13,967 nucleotides of DNA, taken from an uncultured Flavobacterium sp. Lineage in GTDB: Bacteria > Bacteroidota > Bacteroidia > Flavobacteriales > Flavobacteriaceae. Shown piece by piece: positions 6,776-13,248 of this stretch. The stretch is taken from positions 1-13,967 of the forward strand of contig CAMPIZ010000010.1 of NCBI GenBank assembly GCA_946886675.1, read 5' to 3'. The notes beneath the pieces are model-generated. The model saw only the letters and a program-made list of their open reading frames with translations. It made no database searches and was not told where the DNA came from. The position numbers were made by a program, and so were the translations under genes. The number at the start of each line of letters is the position of its first letter. Position 1 is the first letter of the stretch.

Positions 6776-7840
6776 TTAGTCAATCGCTTTTACAACCTGC
6801 TTTTCGGCCTCTTTACGGGTTCCGTCAAAACCGTCTACACCACTCACGGTTGTGTATTTAAGCACATACTTTTTACCAGGGTTCAATTTATTATAAACAC
6901 TCTGGCACATTAATGTTGCTTCATGAAATCCACACAGTATAAGTTTAAGCTTACCGGGATAGGTATTAATATCGCCTATAGCATATATACCTTCTATATT
7001 GGTTTGATAGTCAAGCGCATTATTAACCTTAATAGCATTCTTTTCTATTTCCAGCCCCCAGTTTGCAATAGCGCCAAGCTTTGGTGAAAGTCCGAAAAGC
7101 GGTATAAAATAATCCGTTTTTATAGTCCTGTGTCCGCCATCATGATCTATATCCAGTTCTTCCACATGCTCCGCACCACGGATACCGGTAACTTCTGCAG
7201 GCGTAATAAGCTGGATTCTTCCCTGCTTTTTAAGTTCCTGCACTTTTTCAACAGAGTCAAGCGCACCTCTAAATTCATTCCTTCTGTGAATAAGTGTTAC
7301 CTCTTTTGCAACATCGGCAAGAAAAATACTCCAGTCTAACGCAGAGTCGCCGCCTCCGGCAATTACAATTCTTTTATCACGAAAAAGCTCAGGGTCTTTC
7401 ACAAAATATTCTACACCCTTGTCTTCATAAAATTCAATATCTTCTATAATTGGCTTTCTTGGTTCAAAACTACCCAGTCCGCCTGCAATAGCTACTGCTT
7501 TAGCATGATGTTGTGTGCCTTTGTTTGTAGTAACGATAAAAGTACCATCTTCCAGCTTCTCTATAGTTTCCGCCTTTTCATTAAGTGTAAATCCCGGCTG
7601 AAACTGCTTTATCTGTTCCATCAGATTGGTTACCAGATCGCCTGCCAGAACAGAAGGAAATCCCGGTATATCAAAAATTGGCTTTTTAGGATACAGTTCG
7701 GCAAGCTGGCCACCCGGCTGCGGAAGTGCATCTATAATATGGCATTTAAGTTTTAATAATCCTGCTTCGAATACGGCAAAAAGCCCTGTAGGGCCTGCGC
7801 CTATTATAAGTATATCTGTGCTAATCATTTTATTTGGCAT
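6776..7840 (-). CDS. Ferredoxin--NADP+ reductase, thioredoxin-reductase-like
   Basis: FAD enzyme of 354 residues that moves electrons between NADPH and ferredoxin. The FAD site GAGPTG is at 14-19, QPGGQL at 41-46, the NADP-binding GGGDSA at 162-167 and HRRNEFR at 185-191 (arginines for the 2'-phosphate), and the second FAD motif AIGD at 287-290. The redox CxxC of true thioredoxin reductases is absent; the only cysteines are isolated ones (33, 303, 312). This is the pattern of YumC-type ferredoxin reductases, and the ferredoxin gene two bases downstream supports the assignment. The start could also be Met5 at 7828, which is closer to where many homologues begin. The gene lies 80 bases after nifU, behind an intergenic hairpin. 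Confidence 0.93.
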   Translation of the reverse strand: MPNKMISTDILIIGAGPTGLFAVFEAGLLKLKCHIIDALPQPGGQLAELYPKKPIFDIPGFPSVLAGDLVTNLMEQIKQFQPGFTLNEKAETIEKLEDGTFIVTTNKGTQHHAKAVAIAGGLGSFEPRKPIIEDIEFYEDKGVEYFVKDPELFRDKRIVIAGGGDSALDWSIFLADVAKEVTLIHRRNEFRGALDSVEKVQELKKQGRIQLITPAEVTGIRGAEHVEELDIDHDGGHRTIKTDYFIPLFGLSPKLGAIANWGLEIEKNAIKVNNALDYQTNIEGIYAIGDINTYPGKLKLILCGFHEATLMCQSVYNKLNPGKKYVLKYTTVSGVDGFDGTRKEAEKQVVKAID

Positions 7841-7877
7841 AATAAAACAGTTTTAAAGCAAAATTCTTTAAAACTGT
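7841..7877 (-). terminator. Hairpin between nifU and the reductase gene
   Basis: ACAGTTTTAAAG (7847-7858) and CTTTAAAACTGT (7866-7877) form a perfect 12-base-pair stem with a seven-base loop. Read on the minus strand it runs into TTTTATT just before the reductase start codon, so it could end or attenuate transcription coming from mrp-nifU. The loop contains GAATTTTG on the minus strand (7859-7866), one base away from a TAnnTTTG promoter box. Confidence 0.6.
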
Positions 7878-7889
7878 CCTTTATTTTTA

Positions 7890-7901
7890 TGATAATTATC
7901 A
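7890..7901. promoter_or_regulatory. Perfect palindrome TGATAATTATCA, candidate operator
   Basis: A perfect 12-base palindrome lies 50 bases upstream of the reductase start and 19 bases after the nifU stop. Beside it, CAGC (7900-7903) and GCTG (7908-7911) form a small GC-rich inverted repeat. Its halves look like Fur-type TGATAAT/ATTATCA arms but overlap by two bases, so it is not a standard 7-1-7 Fur box. An operator role is inference only. Confidence 0.3.
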
Positions 7902-7920
7902 GCCCCGGCTGTTTGTGCCC

Positions 7921-8160
7921 TTAGGCTACATTTACTACAGTTTCTATTTGCGGGGCATACTTTTTAATAGTAGTTTCCACACCGGCCCTTAAAGTCATCT
8001 GGTTAACACTACAGCCTACGCATGCGCCTTCCAGGCGAACTTTTACATGCCTGTTATCCTCAATATCAATAAGGGTTATATTACCCCCGTCTGATTCAAG
8101 GAAAGGGCGTATTTCGTCCAGCGCCTTTTCTACATTAAGTTTTATTTCTTCTGTTGTCAT
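7921..8160 (-). CDS. NifU C-terminal-domain Fe-S scaffold protein
   Basis: A 79-residue protein made of the NifU C-terminal domain alone (Nfu type). It holds a [4Fe-4S] cluster at the interface of two subunits through the CVGC motif (Cys47, Cys50) and passes it to target proteins. The LESDGGNITL segment (21-30) and LEGACVGCSVNQMTLR (43-58) are typical of the family. The start codon is one base after the mrp stop, so the two are translated from one message and probably act together in cluster delivery. A longer Nfu with an A-type N-terminal domain also exists in some bacteria; that domain is absent here. Confidence 0.94.
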   Translation of the reverse strand: MTTEEIKLNVEKALDEIRPFLESDGGNITLIDIEDNRHVKVRLEGACVGCSVNQMTLRAGVETTIKKYAPQIETVVNVA

Positions 8161-8161
8161 G

Positions 8162-9292
8162 TTATTTCTTTTTAACTGCTGAACAGCCAGCCATAGTAGT
8201 TATTTTTATTGCCTCTGTTGGCGGAAGGTTCTCATTCCTGCTTACGGTTTCCTGCACTACAGAGCGTGCCAGCTCTTCAAAAGCTGTTTCAAGCGGTGTA
8301 GCAGTCTGCAAAGCAGCAGGGCGGCCATAATCTCCGGCCTCGCGAATACTTTGTACAAGCGGCACTTCACCAAGGAAAGGAACATCTAAGTCTTCAGCAA
8401 GGTTTTTAGCCCCTTCTTTTCCAAAGATGTAATATTTATTTTCCGGAAGTTCTTCCGGAGTAAAGTAAGACATGTTCTCTATGATACCCAACACCGGTAC
8501 ATTGATGCTTTCCTGCTGAAACATTGCCACACCTTTTTTAGCATCGGCAAGCGCTACAGCCTGTGGTGTACTAACCACAACCGCTCCCGTAATAGGCAGT
8601 GACTGCATTATTGAAAGGTGAATATCCCCGGTTCCCGGCGGAAGGTCTATAAGCATAAAATCAAGTTCGCCCCAGTCTGCATCAAAAAGCATTTGATTAA
8701 GTGCTTTAGAAGCCATAGGCCCTCTCCATATTATAGCCTGTTCAGGCGTTGTAAAGAATCCTATAGAAAGTAACTCTACCCCATAGCTTTGTATGGGTTT
8801 CATTTTAGATTTGCCATCAACCTGTACTGATATTGGCCTTTCCCTCTCTACATCAAACATTATAGGCATAGACGGTCCGTAAATATCTGCATCAAGCACA
8901 CCTACTTTAAAGCCCATTTTTGCAAGGGTAACCGCAAGGTTTGCTGTTATAGTAGACTTACCTACACCACCCTTACCGGAAGACACTGCAATAATATTGC
9001 TGATACCCGGTATGCCTTTACCTTTTATTTCAGGCTTTTCAGGTGATTCAACCTTTACGTTTACTTTTATTTTGGCTTCAGGGTTTACTTTTTCCTGAAT
9101 AGTTTTTATAATATCGGCTTCAGCGCGTTTGCGGATGTGCATTGCAGGATTATGCAATACAAGCTCCACAACTGCTTCATCACCAAAAGTAAGTACATTT
9201 CTTACAGCCCCGCTCTCTACCATGTTTTGGCCTTCTCCGGCTATAGTGATGGTTTCAAGGGCTTTTAATATCTCTTTTCTGTCAAGTTTCAT
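8162..9292 (-). CDS. mrp: Mrp/ApbC (Nbp35-like) Fe-S carrier P-loop ATPase
   Basis: Cytosolic deviant-Walker P-loop ATPase that by family carries Fe-S clusters to apoproteins. The 376 residues hold an N-terminal MIP18/DUF59 domain (about 1-85), the Walker A motif GKGGVGKS at 106-113, a DADIYGPSMP switch at 134-143, LIDLPPGTGD at 214-223 and ENMSYF at 272-277. The CPxCG pair that normally follows ENMSYF and binds the bridging cluster is missing, and the only cysteine in the whole protein is Cys370, six residues from the end. I chose ATG 9292 over an upstream in-frame start at 9397, because the extra 35 residues would span the promoter at about 9344-9370 and do not resemble the family. nifU follows one base after the stop. 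Confidence 0.93.
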   Translation of the reverse strand: MKLDRKEILKALETITIAGEGQNMVESGAVRNVLTFGDEAVVELVLHNPAMHIRKRAEADIIKTIQEKVNPEAKIKVNVKVESPEKPEIKGKGIPGISNIIAVSSGKGGVGKSTITANLAVTLAKMGFKVGVLDADIYGPSMPIMFDVERERPISVQVDGKSKMKPIQSYGVELLSIGFFTTPEQAIIWRGPMASKALNQMLFDADWGELDFMLIDLPPGTGDIHLSIMQSLPITGAVVVSTPQAVALADAKKGVAMFQQESINVPVLGIIENMSYFTPEELPENKYYIFGKEGAKNLAEDLDVPFLGEVPLVQSIREAGDYGRPAALQTATPLETAFEELARSVVQETVSRNENLPPTEAIKITTMAGCSAVKKK

Positions 9293-9343
9293 AATATTTA
9301 TACCTTTCAGTTTCAGCCTCTTATTAAGACTGATTTCAAATTG

Positions 9344-9370
9344 CAAAGATAGTATGAAAACTTTATACAA
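9344..9370 (-). promoter_or_regulatory. Probable promoter of the mrp-nifU-reductase-ferredoxin genes
   Basis: On the minus strand TATCTTTG (9351-9344) is an exact TAnnTTTG box and TTG (9370-9368) lies 16 bases upstream of it. Transcription would begin near 9338, about 45 bases before the mrp start. The TTG lies at the tip of an inverted repeat that follows the atl gene. Confidence 0.6.
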
Positions 9371-9379
9371 TAAAGTTTT
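9357..9379 (-). terminator. AT-rich inverted repeat after the alkyltransferase-like gene
   Basis: AAAACTTTAT (9357-9366) and ATAAAGTTTT (9370-9379) are perfect ten-base arms around ACA, 27 bases past the atl stop. With only one G-C pair and a four-base T-run inside the stem it would be a weak terminator. It could instead be a protein-binding site over the mrp promoter. Confidence 0.4.
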
Positions 9380-9406
9380 AGAGTAGTAAAAGAGCAATAA
9401 ATGAAG

Positions 9407-9742
9407 TTAAAAGTCTAATTCCTTTGCAGGATCCCAAAAAATATTGTCAAAATTCACCACCTTGTTATCCTTAACCTTTACATCCTCACTTTCTAATAAT
9501 TGCTGCATTAGGTTGGTGCCTGGAAAATGATGCTTACCGGAGAGGAGTCCTACCCTGTTTACCACCCTGTGTGCAGGCACATCGTCACGGCCGTGGCAGG
9601 CATTCATAGCCCAGCCCACCATTCTTGCAGAACGTGCCGCTCCAAGAAACTTAGCAATGGCGCCATAAGAAGTTACCCTGCCATAGGGTATAAGGCGGGC
9701 AACATCGTAAACTTTTTCAAAAAAGTTGTCCTCTTTTGCCAT
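9407..9742 (-). CDS. Alkyltransferase-like protein (MGMT family without the acceptor cysteine)
   Basis: A 111-residue DNA-binding domain of the O6-methylguanine methyltransferase family. The IPYGRVTSYGAIA helix-turn-helix segment is at 18-30, with the presumed base-flipping Tyr26, and the presumed arginine finger is Arg40 in SARMVGWAM. The active-site PCHR is PAHR here (56-59), so Ala57 replaces the alkyl-accepting cysteine. It cannot carry out suicide dealkylation; by analogy with Atl proteins it would bind O6-alkylguanine and flag it for nucleotide excision repair. Start 9742 is preferred to an upstream in-frame start at 9796, which would overlap the exporter gene and add unrelated residues. 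It follows the exporter stop by ten bases and is the last gene of the trmB operon. Confidence 0.9.
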   Translation of the reverse strand: MAKEDNFFEKVYDVARLIPYGRVTSYGAIAKFLGAARSARMVGWAMNACHGRDDVPAHRVVNRVGLLSGKHHFPGTNLMQQLLESEDVKVKDNKVVNFDNIFWDPAKELDF

Positions 9743-9752
9743 TACAGCAGGT

Positions 9753-10394
9753 TTAATTTTTAAACATCCTGAAAAGCGTAATAACAGCAATAACACCTGT
9801 TATAGATCCTATAAAGTAGTTTACATTACGCAGAAAGAAGTCGGCCTTTTCTTCAAATCTCCTAAAGAAAAGTATGTATAAATAAAATACCATATAGGCC
9901 CCTAAGGAAGCTCCCAACACAAAAATAAGAATATACAGGTTGGTAAATTCAAACGTCTTAGCTGCAGAAAAGTATACCCCTAAAAAAACATAGTATGGTA
10001 TAGCAAAAAAGTTGAGGGCAGAAATAAGCGCCCCTAAAAAGAAGTTACCTGTTTTACTTCTGCTTTTTGAACCATCTTCTGCCTCATTAGCATCTTCCTT
10101 CTTTTTCTTTTTAGCGAAAAAGAAAAAATAAATGGTAAGTACACCAAAAATACAAACCCCCGCCTCCTGAATATTAAACAGGATATCAGGACTATGATTA
10201 ATAAGCTTGGCAAAAGTAACAGCAACATAAGCCTGTATAAAAAGAATAAAAGACGCTCCAACACCAAATATCTTAGCATTAACACGTCCTTCGCGCAAAC
10301 TTATTTTTGCTGCAGTCATGTTTAACAGTCCCGGTAACAGGGTCGCTAAAAAGGACACCATAAATCCCAATATTACCGGTACAATTAAATCCAT
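9753..10394 (-). CDS. LysE family translocator (amino-acid exporter-like)
   Basis: Inner-membrane protein of 213 residues with six predicted helices at about 3-25, 41-62, 71-93, 116-142, 150-176 and 188-208. This is the topology of the LysE/RhtB exporters. The family's PGxxN signature appears as PGLLN (21-25) at the end of helix 1. A charged loop between helices 3 and 4 (about 95-114, KKKKKED and SKSRSK) is unusually polar. The substrate cannot be told from the sequence; amino acids or related small metabolites are the family norm. It begins four bases after the trmB stop, so the two genes share a transcript without obvious functional linkage. Confidence 0.8.
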   Translation of the reverse strand: MDLIVPVILGFMVSFLATLLPGLLNMTAAKISLREGRVNAKIFGVGASFILFIQAYVAVTFAKLINHSPDILFNIQEAGVCIFGVLTIYFFFFAKKKKKEDANEAEDGSKSRSKTGNFFLGALISALNFFAIPYYVFLGVYFSAAKTFEFTNLYILIFVLGASLGAYMVFYLYILFFRRFEEKADFFLRNVNYFIGSITGVIAVITLFRMFKN

Positions 10395-10398
10395 CCTC

Positions 10399-11073
10399 TT
10401 ATTTAATTTTAAATTGAATGTAAGTTATTGGCTTGCCCTTCTCCAGGTATTGCTGCTCATAGAATGTCTGTATTGCTGTAACTACCTCAGGCGCCCCTTC
10501 ATTACGGTACACATTATGATTAGCATACAGTATTTCATGTCCTTCGCCGTGCAGTAACCCCAATGTATATCCGTGCATGAATTCGCTATCGGTCTTGAGG
10601 TTCATCAGTCCATCCGGCTTAAGGATTTTTTTATAACGCTGTAAAAATTCAGAGTTTGTAAGCCTGTGTTTTGTACGCTTGTATTTTATTTGGGGGTCAG
10701 GGAAAGTTATCCATATTTCAGACACTTCTCCTGCATCAAAAAAATGCTCTATAAGCTCTATTTGTGTGCGCAGGAAAGCAACATTGTTAAGCCCGCCTTC
10801 TACAGCGGTTTTAGCGCCACGCCAAAAACGTGCGCCTTTTATATCAACACCTATAAAATTTTTCTCCGGATACCTGTTTGCCAGCCCTACGGAATATTCT
10901 CCTTTGCCGCAACCCAGCTCTAAAACTATAGGATTATCATTTTTAAAGAACTCACTACCCCATTTACCTTTTAACGGAAAACTACCCGATACCGCCTCTT
11001 CCCTGGTAGGCTGCATTACATTAGTAAAGGTTTCGTTTTCCTTAAAACGCTTCAGTTTATTTTTACTTCCCAC
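10399..11073 (-). CDS. trmB: tRNA (guanine-46-N7)-methyltransferase TrmB
   Basis: SAM-dependent enzyme making m7G46 in the variable loop of tRNAs. The 224 residues show the SAM motif LELGCGKGEY at 51-60, GVDIKGARFWRG at 75-86 and the TrmB signature FPDPQ at 124-128, followed by the basic IKYKRTKHRL segment (129-138). I set the start at the GTG at 11073 (reading VGSKNKLKRF, with fMet in place of Val), where flavobacterial homologues begin. An in-frame start at 11139 would add 22 hydrophobic residues foreign to the family. It heads a minus-strand operon with the exporter and alkyltransferase-like genes, diverging from the glycosyltransferase gene across 96 bases. I find no convincing exact TAnnTTTG box there; the nearest minus-strand matches (TATATTTC, TAATTTTA) each miss by one base. 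Confidence 0.94.
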   Translation of the reverse strand: MGSKNKLKRFKENETFTNVMQPTREEAVSGSFPLKGKWGSEFFKNDNPIVLELGCGKGEYSVGLANRYPEKNFIGVDIKGARFWRGAKTAVEGGLNNVAFLRTQIELIEHFFDAGEVSEIWITFPDPQIKYKRTKHRLTNSEFLQRYKKILKPDGLMNLKTDSEFMHGYTLGLLHGEGHEILYANHNVYRNEGAPEVVTAIQTFYEQQYLEKGKPITYIQFKIK

Positions 11074-11169
11074 GATTAAATTTAAAATTTTGGTAAAATT
11101 AGGGAAATATACGAAACAGAGAATAGTTTTAGCTTGCACTTATTAAATAGTTATTAAAAATACACTGTT

Positions 11170-12231
11170 TTGCAAAACAAGAAAATACTGGTTGCCCCGC
11201 TTAACTGGGGCATGGGCCATGCCACTCGCTGCATACCTGTAATTGAAGCACTGGAGAACCATGGATATGAGCCCGTTATAGCGTCAGACGGAGTTGCTTT
11301 GGAATTATTGAAAAAGGAATTTCCCGATAAAAAAATACTCGAACTGCCTTCTTATAAAATAGAATATGCAAAAAACGGCAGTAATTTTAAGCTGAAAATG
11401 TTCTTTCAGATCCCTAATATGATACGGGCTGTTAAAAGCGAAAATAAAGCCGTAAAAAAATGGATTAAGGAACAGGGAATTTCTGGTATTATATCTGATA
11501 ACAGAATGGGCGTATATGCCAAAAATATCCCATCGGTATTTATGACGCACCAGCTTAACGTACTCACCGGAAATACTACGTGGTTAACCACACAAATACA
11601 CCGTATTTTTATAAAAAAACATAAACATTGCTGGGTTCCAGATGTTGCAACATCTCCTAATCTTACGGGAAAATTAGGGCATCCGGAAAATTGCAGCCTC
11701 AATATAAAATACATAGGTCCTATAAGCAGGCTTAATAAAAAACTGTTGCCAAAGAAATACGACCTCATGGTTATACTTTCAGGTCCTGAGCCTCAAAGAA
11801 CGCTGCTGGAAGAAAAACTTAAAAATGAGCTTCCGGAATTTGATGGCGAGGTATTATTTGTGCGTGGTGTAATTGAAAGTGAACAAACTGTTTACCAAGA
11901 GGACAATATTACATATTATAACTTTATGAATACTGCCCAGCTGGAACAGGCCTTTAACGAAAGTGAAGTTGTATTGTGCCGTTCCGGTTATACTACTGTT
12001 ATGGATTTGGCAAAACTGGGCAAAAAGGCATTTTTTATCCCTACACCCGGCCAGTATGAACAGGAATACCTTGCAAAAAAACTGCAAAAATCGGGATTAG
12101 TACCTTATGCATTACAGGATGATTTTAAGGTAAGTGACCTTGAACAGATAGAAAATTACAAAGGGCTTAAAAATATGGAAGGAGAGGAAATTACCTGGAA
12201 GGACCTATTTAGTCTTTTCGAGGGTGAATGA
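11170..12231 (+). CDS. Glycosyltransferase, MurG/GT28-like (GT-B fold)
   Basis: A 353-residue protein with the two-domain GT-B architecture. The N-terminal domain begins with KILVAPLNWGMGHATR (5-20), whose glycine-rich GxGH loop is like that of MurG and related GT28 enzymes. The C-terminal domain has SGPEPQR (204-210), RSGY (271-274) and PTPGQYEQEYLAKKL (291-305), the family's nucleotide-sugar binding region. There is no signal peptide or membrane helix, so it is cytosolic or peripheral to the membrane. Donor and acceptor are unknown; a role in glycolipid or surface glycan synthesis is a guess. The start is TTG: an in-frame stop lies at 11155 and the first internal Met (residue 15) is inside the glycine loop. 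Its last 27 bases overlap the end of the opposing kinase gene. Confidence 0.85.
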   Translation: MQNKKILVAPLNWGMGHATRCIPVIEALENHGYEPVIASDGVALELLKKEFPDKKILELPSYKIEYAKNGSNFKLKMFFQIPNMIRAVKSENKAVKKWIKEQGISGIISDNRMGVYAKNIPSVFMTHQLNVLTGNTTWLTTQIHRIFIKKHKHCWVPDVATSPNLTGKLGHPENCSLNIKYIGPISRLNKKLLPKKYDLMVILSGPEPQRTLLEEKLKNELPEFDGEVLFVRGVIESEQTVYQEDNITYYNFMNTAQLEQAFNESEVVLCRSGYTTVMDLAKLGKKAFFIPTPGQYEQEYLAKKLQKSGLVPYALQDDFKVSDLEQIENYKGLKNMEGEEITWKDLFSLFEGE

Positions 12232-13248
12232 GAATTCTGAACCTTCACCATATTTACTTTCCACATATATTTTTTCGTCGTGGCCTTCTATAATATGCTT
12301 TACAATGGATAGTCCTAAACCGGAACCTCCTTCGGTACGGGCACCGCTTTTATCCACACGGTAAAAGCGTTCAAACAATCTTGGTATATTTTTCTTTTCT
12401 ATTCCTTCGCCATTATCTTTAATGCGAACAATTATTTTATTATTTACCAAATCCTCTATACTCACTTCGGTAGTACCATTCTCACGCCCGTACTTAATAG
12501 AGTTTACCACAAGATTGGTTACTACCTGCTGTATTTTCTCCTGATCTGCATATACCATTACAGGTTTTATATACTTCATGTCAAACATGAGCATAATACC
12601 CTTTTTATCGGCTTTCATTTCAAGGAGGTCAAATACGTTTTGTATTACCTCAACAATATTGAATTTGGTATAATTAAGATTAAGCTCCCCTACTTCAAGC
12701 TTGGTGATCATGTCCAGATCCTGTACAATATATATAAGCCTTTCCACACCTTTTTCCGCACGCTGCAGGTACTTTTTGCGCAGCGCCTTGTCGCTCATGG
12801 CACCGTCTAAAAGCGTTAACAAATAACCTTGTACAGTAAACAGTGGGGTTTTAAGTTCGTGTGACACATTTCCTATAAATTCCCTTCGGTATTCCTCACG
12901 CACCTTTAGGGTTTCTATCTCAATTTTTTTATCGCGGGCAAATTTTTCTACCTCCCGTGTAAGGGTGGCCATATCTGTAGTTATAGATTTATTACGGAAA
13001 GAGCTTGATTCCAGCAAAGAAACGTCGTCATAGATTTTTTTTACCCTCCTGTATATAAAGCGCTCGGCACGATACTGGAGCACAAAAAACGAGAATGTAA
13101 GAAGAAGTAAGGAAAATACAATAATAAATTTCCAGCTTATTTCAGGAAAATAATATTTCATCCCTGCTAGCAGGGCAAGAGAGAATAACGAAATGTACAG
13201 TGCTGACTTAACAGCAAACTTATATGTTTTCTTAAAATTTATTGCCAC
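12205..13248 (-). CDS. Sensor histidine kinase, PhoR-like, with minimal sensor region
   Basis: Membrane histidine kinase of 347 residues. Two helices (about 12-30 and 40-58) are joined by only about nine residues, so there is no periplasmic sensor domain. A linker or coiled-coil stretch (about 60-118) leads to the HisKA domain with the H-box FIGNVSHELKTP (124-135, phosphorylated His130). The ATPase domain has the N-box NLVVNSIKYG (245-254), the G1 box DNGEGI (278-283), the F-box FERFYRVD (292-299) and the G2 box GGSGLGLSI (307-315). It starts with GTG, and the sequence TAGTG shares one base between the regulator's stop and this start, which implies translational coupling. The signal is unknown; it may be sensed in the membrane or through partner proteins such as a phosphate transporter complex, as with PhoR. 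Confidence 0.92.
   Translation of the reverse strand: MAINFKKTYKFAVKSALYISLFSLALLAGMKYYFPEISWKFIIVFSLLLLTFSFFVLQYRAERFIYRRVKKIYDDVSLLESSSFRNKSITTDMATLTREVEKFARDKKIEIETLKVREEYRREFIGNVSHELKTPLFTVQGYLLTLLDGAMSDKALRKKYLQRAEKGVERLIYIVQDLDMITKLEVGELNLNYTKFNIVEVIQNVFDLLEMKADKKGIMLMFDMKYIKPVMVYADQEKIQQVVTNLVVNSIKYGRENGTTEVSIEDLVNNKIIVRIKDNGEGIEKKNIPRLFERFYRVDKSGARTEGGSGLGLSIVKHIIEGHDEKIYVESKYGEGSEFSFTLEKTK

Noticed and set aside
9293..9397. N-terminal extension of mrp by 35 residues from an in-frame ATG at 9397
   Set aside because: It would cover the probable promoter (9344-9370) and the inverted repeat, and its hydrophobic sequence does not resemble Mrp N-termini; MKLDRKE at 9292 is the natural start.
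10679..11146. 155-residue open frame on the + strand opposite trmB
   Set aside because: It lies wholly antisense to a well-identified gene, has no family resemblance and shows serine/lysine-rich shadow composition.
12223..12249. GGTGAA/TTCACC inverted repeat around the glycosyltransferase stop as a terminator
   Set aside because: Only six base pairs with a loop of about 15 bases and no T-tract on either strand; it lies in kinase coding sequence and is probably chance.
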